A DNA stretch of 38,075 bases from Acidobacteriota bacterium (GTDB taxonomy: Bacteria; Acidobacteriota; Terriglobia; Acidiferrales; UBA7541), in assembly GCA_003223215.1 (NCBI GenBank), contig QHYH01000132.1:1-38075 (forward strand), read 5' to 3'. The translations under genes were made by a program, and so were the position numbers. The notes beneath the pieces are model-generated. The model did no database searches. It had not been told where the DNA came from and was given only the letters and a program-made list of their open reading frames with translations. This document shows, in pieces, positions 1-7,706 of the stretch (its first letter is position 1; each line of letters opens with the position of its first letter).

Positions 1-2
1 TA

Positions 3-140
3 ACGGTCTTCCCTCTCAGCAGTGTGGAGGTGTTGGACACGCCAACATCGCGAACGCTAGGTGAGTTGACAGCTGGTGAAGAAGCTGTAGAGGATTCGGT
101 TGGGCGAGTTGGGCAATTCACGGCCTTTTCAAAAAGCTAA
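3..140 (+). other. Possible C-terminal end of a plus-strand gene, cut by the window edge
   Basis: An open frame enters from the left edge and runs 45 codons to a TAA at 138-140. No start codon is inside the window, so it could be the tail of a longer gene. The composition is acidic and hydrophilic (it contains GELTAGEEAVEDSVGR) and I do not recognise a family. It overlaps the last 12 bases of the truncated minus-strand SnoaL-like gene, which suggests a rearrangement point near 140. It may equally be a chance open frame. Confidence 0.2.
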
Positions 141-365
141 CTGATTGTGGCGACGCGTCTTAGCGCGCGTGACCTTACCAAAAAACTGCCCCAGCGCTAC
201 AGGACCGTCTGGAATGAGCGGGTTGTGCTGGATGTACGCCGGACTAACGAATTTGGCCGTTCCCTCCTCCGACTTTTTCCGGTTGATCATCAGTTCGTAG
301 AGGGCAAGAACATTGTCCTTATTGCGAACGGCGCGGCTATCATTGGGGTCTACGAGTACAATCAT
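129..365 (-). pseudogene. SnoaL-like / NTF2-fold protein, 3'-truncated
   Basis: The 78-residue product starts like SnoaL-like (NTF2-fold) small enzymes: the stretch ALYELMINRK followed by YIQHNPLIPDG is typical of the N-terminal half of the family, whose members are usually 130-150 residues. After GQFFGKVTR the sequence becomes unlike the family (AKTRRHNQLAF) and stops, so the second half of the cone-shaped fold is missing. A purine-rich GAGAGG lies about 9 bases before the ATG. It is the last gene of a minus-strand run of oxidoreductase and NTF2-like genes. The truncation is probably a real rearrangement, since neither other frame downstream continues the domain. A functional product is unlikely. 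Confidence 0.6.
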
Positions 366-422
366 GATCTTTTTCCTCTCTAGAGTCTTGATTACGAAGC
401 CAGCGTTGAGGCCGGCTCATTA

Positions 423-1291
423 CTACTCCAGGCCGACCACATGGAGGCGCATCGCATCCAGTTCGGCATCGGACCGCTGACGGACCAGCCGAAGGATCTC
501 TTCGGCGTCGGCGCCCACTGCTCCCCGGCTCGGCGCGGGTATTTGCTCAGAAAGCTCGATAACCCGATTGGCCGCCGAGACTGAATCAAGGCCGCTGCCC
601 TGCATGTGATTGAGGGTCATCGCAAAGGTATTGAAGGCCTTCCCGTACAACTCGCGCTGCTCGGATGTCATCTGTTCGGCGACTCGCTTGAGGGCGGCGC
701 CGTCTTGGCTGGCCCGCCAGTTCTCATGTTGCCGGCAACAGCCAGAACGACATCGATGCCAAAAGGCTTCAGCTCCGCGCGGTAGACGGCAGCAAGTGCG
801 TCGAAAGCGGCCTTCGATGCGCCAGATGGCCCGTTGAAGGGAAACGGCAAAGTGGCCGTCATCGTACTGACTTGGACAATTCGCCCTCGTGCCTTTCGCA
901 GTGCGGGGAGAAAGGAATTCACAACGGCGAGAGCGCCGAAGACATTGACTTCGAATTCGTGCCGGATAGCGTTAAGCGGCAGAACCTCCAGGGGGCCGGG
1001 CGTCAGGATTCCAGCGTTGCTTATGAGAAGATCCATGCGGCCTTCATTCTGGATTGTGACTTCGCCCGCCCAAACTTTGACGGCGGCTTCGTTAGTAATG
1101 TCGCATTGGCCCAGATTGACCGCCCCACCCGACGCCTTTTTGAGGTCCGCGATCTCGTCTAACGACATTGCCGTCCCGAACACGCGGTAGCCCTTCGCCG
1201 CGAGTCCAAGTGCAATGTCCCGGCCAAGGCCGCTGCCCGCGCCGGTGATTACGGCGGAACGCTTTCTTTGTCCGTCATGTGTGGAAGTCAT
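423..1291 (-). pseudogene. Short-chain dehydrogenase/reductase with a frameshift
   Basis: This is an NAD(P)-dependent SDR of about 290 residues split across two frames. The first part shows the Rossmann motif TGAGSGLG (residues 16-23), SNAG (91-94) and a substrate loop, then runs out of frame after MRTGGPAKTA. The second part, 423-671, resumes with AALKRVAEQMTSEQRELYGKA and ends normally. The break lies at about 699-701, where one extra base would restore the frame. The usual YxxxK reads S156-G-A-S-K160, so the catalytic Tyr is Ser (codon TCT). The start at 1291 is chosen because AGGTG sits 6 bases before this ATG; a longer upstream start at 1327 has no such site. It is either a decaying gene or a sequence error, and the Tyr change favours decay. 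Confidence 0.75.
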
Positions 1292-1363
1292 AATTTCACC
1301 TATTCCGTTCCGTACCATTTCTAGCATTGTTCATGTCGCTTCTGCATAATTTATGTATTTCCT

Positions 1364-1732
1364 CTAATCGCTTGGAGCCTTGTCGAGAAAGGCATACAGG
1401 GAGCAAATGCGCCCTTGCTTGAAGACCGCAACATCCATCCCTGTGACAACGGGAGCGGCTCCATTCGGTCCGAAGTGCCACCGTAAGCGGCCGTGATCGT
1501 GATTCACCTCCGCCTGTCCTGCCAAACGAAACACGAATCCTGGAGCTTCCTCCAGAATGTGCCCCACCTTTGCATTGAGGGCGTCGCGACCGATGATTTG
1601 ATCGTCGGCTTCAAAGAAGGTGCAGTCTTCCGTATAGAGTTCGTCGATCACCGACTTGCGGCGCCCGGAATCCCGCTCCCCGAAAACCTCCAAGACGTTC
1701 CTCTCCATAAGCTGGCCGAGTGTAGTGATCAC
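1364..1732 (-). CDS. NTF2-like / SnoaL-family protein
   Basis: This complete 122-residue protein has the NTF2-like cone fold pattern: an N-terminal helix, then DELYTEDCTFFEADDQIIGRDAL, typical of SnoaL-like or ketosteroid-isomerase-like proteins, then a beta-rich half with RLRWHFGPNG. Such proteins are small isomerases, cyclases or ligand-binding proteins, and the substrate cannot be read from sequence. The start is a GTG at 1732 with GAGGAG about 7 bases upstream. It lies between the isochorismatase-family gene and the frameshifted SDR, all on the minus strand with short gaps, suggesting one transcript. Three NTF2-like genes in 3 kb is a feature of this run. Confidence 0.75.
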   Translation of the reverse strand: MITTLGQLMERNVLEVFGERDSGRRKSVIDELYTEDCTFFEADDQIIGRDALNAKVGHILEEAPGFVFRLAGQAEVNHDHGRLRWHFGPNGAAPVVTGMDVAVFKQGRICSLYAFLDKAPSD

Positions 1733-1761
1733 AAGAGTCTCCTCTGCATAGCGCCAAACAA

Positions 1762-2382
1762 CTATGCGCCTGGTTTTTGCGAGTTAGCCCCCAAGAGCTG
1801 AAACTCCCAGGCGAGACTGGTGCCTATGCTGCCGCCGTGCTTCGACATGATTTCGCCAATTCCCGCTATCGTCTTCTCCCGCGCCCAGTCGCGCTGCAGC
1901 TCGCTTGCGAATCCGATCCATGTGAGCGGGGCTGCACCGGCCGGTACCATCCGCTGCACGGCCCTTTCGTGCGCCTCCACGCTGACCCCGCCTGACGCAT
2001 CTGTGACAATGAACACCTCATAGCCTTCTCCGAGAGCGCTCAGCACAGGATACGCCAGACAAATCTCAGTCCATAGCGCCGCGATAACGAGCTTTTTGCG
2101 CCCAATCTTCTTGACGGCATCGACCACGCGCTCATCTTCCCAGGTGTTAAGAGTGGTTCGATTAATTGGTTTCTGGTCCGGGAAGACATCCAATACCGTC
2201 GTCAAGATCGTCGGTACGCCAAAGACCTTGGCTGTTTTGGCCAAGCCAACTACGTTGTTGACTAACAGAGTCTCGTCGATGTTTTGAACACCGGCGAATT
2301 GAAGGGGCTGGTGGTCGATGAGTATCAGTGTGCAGTTCTCCGGGGCGAGAAGATTGTTTACTCCTGTGTAGTAGGTCGACAT
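1762..2382 (-). CDS. Isochorismatase-family (YcaC-like) hydrolase
   Basis: The 206-residue product belongs to the cysteine-hydrolase/isochorismatase superfamily and most resembles YcaC-type proteins in length and in the stretch LNTWEDERVVDAVK followed by GRKKLVIAALWTEICLAYP. The expected Asp-Lys-Cys triad can be placed at Asp23 (LILIDHQ), Lys96 or Lys97, and Cys108 (TEICL). YcaC-like enzymes are octameric hydrolases of uncertain substrate, so only the class is called. AAGGAG lies 8 bases before the ATG. It sits in the minus-strand run with NTF2-like and SDR genes and appears intact, unlike several neighbours. Confidence 0.88.
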   Translation of the reverse strand: MSTYYTGVNNLLAPENCTLILIDHQPLQFAGVQNIDETLLVNNVVGLAKTAKVFGVPTILTTVLDVFPDQKPINRTTLNTWEDERVVDAVKKIGRKKLVIAALWTEICLAYPVLSALGEGYEVFIVTDASGGVSVEAHERAVQRMVPAGAAPLTWIGFASELQRDWAREKTIAGIGEIMSKHGGSIGTSLAWEFQLLGANSQKPGA

Positions 2383-2430
2383 TGCTATTTCTCCTTTTCT
2401 GATTTAGGTCGGCCCGTGGTTCGCTCGGTG

Positions 2431-2892
2431 TCAGACCTCGACCTCTCTCCCCGAGGGATCGCTGTGAAACCGTGTGGCGCCCCCTGTTTTGAACGAGCCG
2501 GCAGTGCCGTAGCTGTCCTCGAGAAACTGGACGTAAGCAACCTTATCTCCTTCGAAGCCCGCCAATAAGCTGAACGGAGATGTGATTTCCTTCCCGGTCA
2601 CGTTCGATTTGTAGGTAAAGGAGCCAAAGAATGCGACGCGGCTACCCTGCTCGATCGTGTCCGTGACCTTGAAGTCGAGTGTTTTCCAGCAGCGCTGGAT
2701 CGCAGAAAAGACGTCAGGCAGCGCCTGAGGCCCCTTATGAGTGCCCGCCCAGGGCATAACCTTCTTCAGCTCCGGGTTGTCAAAATTCAACGAAACGTAT
2801 GTTGCGTCCGTTGTCATCAATTGCCTGAGCAGTTTCAGATTAGTGGTGTTCTGCAAGAGCTCTTCCAGTACTGCGGTCAAGTTGGTTGACAT
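2431..2892 (-). CDS. NTF2-like / SnoaL-family protein
   Basis: This 153-residue NTF2-fold protein has the N-terminal helix LTAVLEELLQN, then TDATYVSLNFDNPELKK, a helix around LPDVFSAIQRCWKTLDF, and beta strands ending in KVAYVQFLEDS. The layout matches SnoaL-like/ketosteroid-isomerase-like proteins with a ligand pocket, and no specific reaction can be assigned. GAGGAG precedes the ATG by about 8 bases. It is followed after 48 bases by the isochorismatase-family gene and preceded by the truncated GMC gene. It appears complete. Confidence 0.75.
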   Translation of the reverse strand: MSTNLTAVLEELLQNTTNLKLLRQLMTTDATYVSLNFDNPELKKVMPWAGTHKGPQALPDVFSAIQRCWKTLDFKVTDTIEQGSRVAFFGSFTYKSNVTGKEITSPFSLLAGFEGDKVAYVQFLEDSYGTAGSFKTGGATRFHSDPSGREVEV

Positions 2893-3006
2893 TTGAAGAT
2901 CTCCTCTTTTGCTTATTTTTTTGGCTCATGTTTCTTCGATCGTCCGCTTTTGATAGGAGCGTTTGTACCAATTTAAGTGCGGTCTCATAAGGAGGATCCG
3001 TCGTTG

Positions 3007-3858
3007 TCAGGCGAGCATGAGCTTTGCTGCGCGACCTCCAATCATATGGGCCGACGCGTTTGTCCCCGGGCCCGTAATGATCCGCGGCATCACGGAGGCG
3101 TCCGCCACGCGTAAACCCAAAATGCCGTGCACGCGAAGCTCTGGGTCGACAACCGCGAGCTTGTCCACACCCATTTTGCAAGTACCAACTGCGTGTCCAA
3201 AACTCGCCGAGGCGAGTCTGGCAAGTTCTCGGATCTCTTCAGCACTCGCCTTGGGCCCGGGAATGAGTTCACTCTCGCGCAAACCCTCAAAGGCATTCTG
3301 GTTCCCGAGTTCACGTGCGGCTTCGATCGCGCGCAGGATGGCCGCAAAATCACGATCCGTGCCGAGGTAGTTGCCATCGATCAACGCTGCATCCTGAAAG
3401 TTATTGGTGGCCAAACGGACTGAGCCTTTGCTCGTCGGCTGCACAAGAGCTGGAGCGATTGTGAACGCGTCCGGGGGAGGAGTTCCAAACCGCGAGGCTA
3501 CTTCGGGCGTAACCACTGGTAGTTGATGAGGCACAAGACTAATGTCTGTGTCACCCGAAGGACTGCTCGACAAGTAAGCCTCTGCTTCGACTGCGTTGCT
3601 GTCGGCCGGCCGATCCGGCATTTTGCCTTTGTACTTGAATACGACTCCGGACAGGAGCACATGGTCCTGCAGGTTTTGGCCAACCCCGGGCAGGTTCTCG
3701 ACGAGGTCAATTCCAAGGCTGCGAAGCGCCTTCGCTTTCCCGACGCCTGAGAGCATCAGAAGCTTCGGACTATGGATGGTGCCCGCTGCCAGGATCACTT
3801 CCTTGTCGGCTGCGATATCCTTGCCCTCGCCGCCTGTCCCTGGCGAATTGGTACGGTG
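3007..3858 (-). pseudogene. GMC oxidoreductase, 5'-truncated remnant
   Basis: This is the C-terminal half of a choline-dehydrogenase-like GMC flavoenzyme. It opens right after an in-frame TGA (3859-3861) with KEVILAAGTIHSPKLLMLSGVG, a conserved mid-protein GMC signature, and ends normally with the FAD/active-site part GHAVGTCKMG, RVADASVMP, NTNASA-like GTNASAHMIGGRAAKLM. The N-terminal FAD-binding GxGxxG domain, about 240 residues, is missing: the intact SDR stop codon lies 34 bases upstream. An ATC at 3798 could be misread as a start, but no ribosome site or domain boundary supports it. A deletion between the SDR and the middle of the GMC gene explains the arrangement best. Confidence 0.8.
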
Positions 3859-3894
3859 TCAAGGGTACAACGCAAATTTTTTCGCCAGCCACAC

Positions 3895-4662
3895 CTAGCG
3901 AGCGGTCCAGCCACCGTCGATGAGAATGGTATGGCCGGTAATGAGCGAAGCGGCGGGTGATGCGAGAAACACAACCGCGCCAACAACATCCACCGGAGCG
4001 CCGATCCGGTGCAACCCGGCGATGCGTTCCAGAACATCGGCACGGAATGCCGGAGCGGCGAGCGCGGCATCAGTCCCTGGCGTGGAGATAAAAGTGGGCG
4101 CGACGGCGTTCACGGTGATGTTGTAGCGGCCCCACTCGATGGCGAGACACTTGGTCAGATGAGAGATCGCCGCTTTCGTCATGCAATAAACGGACTCTCC
4201 CGGCAGAGCTACAAAGCCTGCTTGCGAACTCAAGTTGATGATTCGGCCGTTTCGCTGGCGAATCATGACGCGACCCGCGGCTTGGCTGGCGAAAAAGGTG
4301 CCCTTCAAATTCACGGCCAATGTAAGGTCGAAGTCTTCCTCACGATAATTCTCCGCGAGATTTTCGGGGGCCACTCCAGCATTGTTGACCAGAATGTCGA
4401 GCCTACCGAAGTAGGAAGCAGCCTTGTCAACGGCGCGGCAGATTTGGTCAAGATGAGTCACATCCATTTGCAGAGACAGCGATTTACGACCCATGGATTG
4501 AACTTCGTCCGCTAAGTCTCTGGCGGTGTTCGCGTCGCGTAGGCCGAGGGCAACATCGGAACCGGCGTGAGCTAAAGCAAGAGCAATCGCGCGACCTAAG
4601 CCCCGCGCTGCGCCCGTAACCAGGGACACCTGACCGGTGAGGTCGAATCGCGGATATTCCAT
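3895..4662 (-). CDS. Short-chain dehydrogenase/reductase (SDR)
   Basis: This complete 255-residue classical SDR oxidises or reduces an alcohol/ketone with NAD(P). It has the Rossmann motif TGAARGLG (16-23), NNAG (93-96), and the catalytic Ser146, Tyr159 and Lys163 (YCMTK), plus the C-terminal ITGHTILIDGG usual in FabG-like members. The substrate is not deducible. AAGGAG lies 8 bases before the ATG. It heads the minus-strand run ending near position 129, and a 420-base intergenic region separates it from the divergent GMC pair, so the promoter probably lies there. Confidence 0.9.
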   Translation of the reverse strand: MEYPRFDLTGQVSLVTGAARGLGRAIALALAHAGSDVALGLRDANTARDLADEVQSMGRKSLSLQMDVTHLDQICRAVDKAASYFGRLDILVNNAGVAPENLAENYREEDFDLTLAVNLKGTFFASQAAGRVMIRQRNGRIINLSSQAGFVALPGESVYCMTKAAISHLTKCLAIEWGRYNITVNAVAPTFISTPGTDAALAAPAFRADVLERIAGLHRIGAPVDVVGAVVFLASPAASLITGHTILIDGGWTAR

Positions 4663-5085
4663 CCAGCAGCTCCTTCACGCGATGCCGGGATTAGCGCCAA
4701 GGATATTGCTGAGAATTCGTTGCGCCGTCAACTGGCGTTCACCAGCCCTGCGAGTGGCGCTGTGGAGAAGGCAAGTTCGGCTCCGAGGCCCAATCCAGGA
4801 GGCTTCGGCCTTTTAGCTGATCGGCATGCTTGGGGATCGGACTCGGCGCAAAAGGAGCGTTTGTCACGCTGGAAGAAATCTCACAAGGCCTGCGACTCAC
4901 TGCGCCCGCCCACGAGGCCATCCTGCAAATCGAAGGCTACCCAAGGCGATGTATCACTCTGGGTTGCACTTCTTAGGCTATGCGACAATGTACATTTCAA
5001 CCAGTAGTTGGAGAACCTTACTGATCGCTGGTTGGTGTAGACTTCTCGCCTGCCAAAAAATGCGAGTTGGTCTGAAGGAGTCTGT
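4663..5085. other. Divergent intergenic region, no gene seen
   Basis: This 423-base stretch lies between the minus-strand SDR and the plus-strand GMC pair, so it should carry promoters for both directions. I see no convincing coding frame, since the open frames have no recognisable protein features. AAGGAG 6 bases before the ATG at 5086 is the ribosome site of the downstream gene. A TAGACT at about 5036 could be a weak -10 element, but no matching -35 at proper spacing is visible, so no promoter is called. Confidence 0.5.
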
Positions 5086-5706
5086 ATGAAACGACGCGAA
5101 CTGCTTCGTGCTGGTGTTCTTGCGAGCGCGGCCGCGGCACTGCCGCGAACGCCCGCCCTGGCGCAGAACACGGCACCGTCACCGGAGTTGACTCCGGCGC
5201 AAAGCGGTGTCGATGCATCGAAGGATCTCGCGGCGCCTGGGTGGAAGCCGCTGTTCTTGGATGCTCACCAGAACGAGACGCTCATCGTGCTTAGCGACTT
5301 GATCTTGCCGGCGACCGACACTCCCGGCGCCAAAGAAGCATTGGTCAACCGCTATATAGATCTCGTACTGGCCGCTGAAACACCTGAGACGCAACGCGCC
5401 TTCTTAAATAGCCTCGGGTATCTGGATGGAGAGAGTATGCGGCGCTACCAAGCGGCGTTTCGCTATTTGAAGCGAGAAGATCAGGACGATCTGTTACACG
5501 CGCTGGCCTATCCGCGCGCGAACAGCGGATGGACAGGTGAAGCGGGGGGGCCCGATGTAGGGCACGGACATTTTGAACAGCTCAAGCAGCGCATCATCAC
5601 GGCGTACTATAGCTCGCAGACTGGCGAGCGCGAACTTGGTTGGGATGGCGCATTTGCGCACGGTAGCTACGAGGGCTGCAATCATCCCGAAGGAAGCCAC
5701 AAATGA
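5086..5706 (+). CDS. Gluconate 2-dehydrogenase subunit 3 family protein (Tat-exported small subunit)
   Basis: The 206-residue protein begins with a twin-arginine signal (KRRELLRAGVLASAAAALP, then an Ala-rich end near PALAQ), so it should be folded in the cytoplasm and exported. The body (HQNETLIVLSDLILPATDTPGAKEALV, then RYIDLVLAAE) is typical of the gluconate-2-dehydrogenase subunit 3 family. These small subunits partner GMC flavoproteins that have no signal of their own and carry them through the Tat system. Its stop overlaps the start of the GMC gene in an ATGA, a strong sign of coupled translation and a complex. AAGGAG precedes the ATG by 6 bases. Confidence 0.9.
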   Translation: MKRRELLRAGVLASAAAALPRTPALAQNTAPSPELTPAQSGVDASKDLAAPGWKPLFLDAHQNETLIVLSDLILPATDTPGAKEALVNRYIDLVLAAETPETQRAFLNSLGYLDGESMRRYQAAFRYLKREDQDDLLHALAYPRANSGWTGEAGGPDVGHGHFEQLKQRIITAYYSSQTGERELGWDGAFAHGSYEGCNHPEGSHK

Positions 5707-7400
5707 GCGGAAATTACGCGCAGCAGGATCCTCTTCAGCAACCCTACGACGCTATCGTGGTGGGATCGGGAGCCACAGGTGGGTGGGCGGCCAAGCAGCT
5801 CGCGGAAGCAGGGCTAAGAGTGGCCTTACTGGAGGCAGGGCGCGCAATCAGTCCGAAAGAGTTCACCGAGCACATGCCTTCGTACAAGCTGAGGTACCGC
5901 GACCACTCACCCGAAATTGTGCGCACGCGTCCCGTTCAGAAGCAGTGCTACGCGTGCATGGAATACAACTACGAGTGGTTCGTGAACGATCTAGAGAATC
6001 CATACAGCACGCCGGCTGGAAAGCCGTTTACATGGCAACGGCTGCGCGTCCTGGGAGGGCGCTCGCTCGTCTGGGGCCGTCAGAGCTATCGCCTCAGCGA
6101 TGCGGATTTCAAGGCGGCCAGCCGCGACGGTTACGGAGATGACTGGCCCATTTCGTACGCTGACCTGGCTCCTTACTACGACATCGTGGAACGGTATGTA
6201 GGCATCAGCGGCGCTGCCGAAGGAAATGAGATGTTGCCCGACGGGCGCTTTCTGCCGCCCATGAAGATGAGCTGCGGCGAAGTTCTGCTGCGAGAACGCG
6301 TCAAAGCGAAATTCGGATACACAGTCACCATCGGACGAGCAGCCGTATTGACACAGAATTACAATGGACGGCTCGCCTGCCACTATTGCGGACCGTGCGA
6401 GCGCGGGTGCATGACCTTTTCCTATTTCAGCAGCCCGTTCACGACGGTAAAGGATGCGGTGGCCTCAGGTAAGTGCACGCTCATCACCAATGCCGTGGTG
6501 AGCCACGTGGATATGGATAATGCGCTGAACAAGGCGCAGGGCGTAACGTATGTCGATCGTCTGACGCGACAGGTTAAGGAGGTTCGTGGAAAGGCTGTGA
6601 TCCTGTGTGCGCAGGCGCTCGAATCCACGCGCATCCTGCTGAATTCGTCTACGCGGGAATATCCCAAAGGACTGGCCAACTCGAGCGGCGCGCTCGGTCA
6701 TTATTTGATGGACCACGTCGTTGGCGGAGGCGCCTCGGGCCGTCTGCCGGATTTTAAGACACTTCCCGATGCCAATGAGCCGCAACGGCCTAACGGGATT
6801 TACATTCCTCGGTTCCGGAACACTCCGTCTGGTAACAAGCATTCGCGTTTCATCCGCGGGTATGGCTATCAGGGCGGAGCGGGCGCGGAATTCAACATGA
6901 GCGCCGAAGGCTACGGGGCATCTTTCAAGAAAGCGGTCAAGGAAGGGATTTACGGGATTGGTCTCGGGGGTTTTGGGGAATCCCTGGCGCGATGGGACAA
7001 CTACGTCGAGATTGACACGAATCTGAAAGACGCCTGGGGCATTCCCGCGCTGCACATTGTCATGGCCCACGGCGACAATGAGGTGGCGCTTATGGAGGAT
7101 GCCGCGGCTACCGCGGCGGAAATGCTGGAATCAGCTGGCGCAAAGGACATCCGTGTCCAGGCAAACGTCGAGATGCCCGGTATGGCTATCCACGAACTGG
7201 GCACGGCGCGCATGGGGGCGGATCCGAAAAAGGCCGTGCTGAATCCCTTCAATCAAACCCACGATGTAAAAAATCTTTTTGTAATGGACGGCGCGAGCTT
7301 TGTGTCCTCAGCGTGTCAGAATCCGACTCTTACGATGATGGCTATTACGGTGCGCGCCTGCGACCAGCTCATCGATCGTTTTCACAAGAACGATATCTAG
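5703..7400 (+). CDS. GMC-family oxidoreductase large subunit
   Basis: The 565-residue flavoprotein has the FAD motif VVGSGATGGWAAKQL (about 19-33) with ALLEAG, the GMC stretch RVLGGRSLVWGR, and the C-terminal active site HELGTARMG plus CQNPT, which supply the His and Asn of the family. It has no signal peptide and presumably leaves the cell with its Tat-bearing partner (overlap ATGA). C226, C229, C232 and C236 form CxxCxxCxxxC, which could bind an iron-sulfur cluster as in related FAD glucose dehydrogenases. Likely role: membrane-linked or periplasmic oxidation of a sugar or polyol. The substrate is unknown, and no cytochrome c acceptor gene lies next to it. Confidence 0.9.
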   Translation: MSGNYAQQDPLQQPYDAIVVGSGATGGWAAKQLAEAGLRVALLEAGRAISPKEFTEHMPSYKLRYRDHSPEIVRTRPVQKQCYACMEYNYEWFVNDLENPYSTPAGKPFTWQRLRVLGGRSLVWGRQSYRLSDADFKAASRDGYGDDWPISYADLAPYYDIVERYVGISGAAEGNEMLPDGRFLPPMKMSCGEVLLRERVKAKFGYTVTIGRAAVLTQNYNGRLACHYCGPCERGCMTFSYFSSPFTTVKDAVASGKCTLITNAVVSHVDMDNALNKAQGVTYVDRLTRQVKEVRGKAVILCAQALESTRILLNSSTREYPKGLANSSGALGHYLMDHVVGGGASGRLPDFKTLPDANEPQRPNGIYIPRFRNTPSGNKHSRFIRGYGYQGGAGAEFNMSAEGYGASFKKAVKEGIYGIGLGGFGESLARWDNYVEIDTNLKDAWGIPALHIVMAHGDNEVALMEDAAATAAEMLESAGAKDIRVQANVEMPGMAIHELGTARMGADPKKAVLNPFNQTHDVKNLFVMDGASFVSSACQNPTLTMMAITVRACDQLIDRFHKNDI

Positions 7401-7706
7401 CTGTAATAAATTTAGACCTGATCCAAGCCTGACACCGTCTAGTTTTCATTGGGCTTCTGATCAAAATTATCGAAATCTGCGACAACTGAACCAGGAGAAT
7501 TCATGGAAACAGCCAGGCTGGTCTTTCCACCGGTAAAGGTCGGATCCCGATACTCGCCCACGAAAGCGGAATTCAAAAATAGCTCGGCCGGGCTAAGAAG
7601 CAAAATGCGGCCGCGATTCCCAGGCGAATGGGCCGACAGGTGTTTCTGTTTCGCACAGTCTTAGCCTTAAACTCCAATCTTCGCCACTGACCGCACTCCG
7701 GATTCC
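7401..7706. other. Convergent intergenic region
   Basis: These 306 bases separate the end of the plus-strand GMC gene from the end of the minus-strand fucosidase. No clear terminator with a T-run is visible. The only structure seen is a weak 5-bp CGGCC/GGCCG inverted repeat. It holds one short open frame listed separately. Confidence 0.4.
7503..7664 (+). CDS. Small open frame of unknown function, doubtful
   Basis: A 53-codon frame starts at an ATG preceded by AGGAG with 6 bases of spacing, which is a good ribosome site. The product (starting METARLVFPPVKVG) is basic and has no signal peptide, membrane segment or family I recognise. It could be a small gene, the start of a decayed gene, or chance. 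It lies between convergent genes. Confidence 0.2.
   Translation: METARLVFPPVKVGSRYSPTKAEFKNSSAGLRSKMRPRFPGEWADRCFCFAQS

Noticed and set aside
2840-3181. 113-codon minus-strand frame next to the GMC remnant
   Set aside because: It is out of frame with the GMC remnant and has no family similarity.
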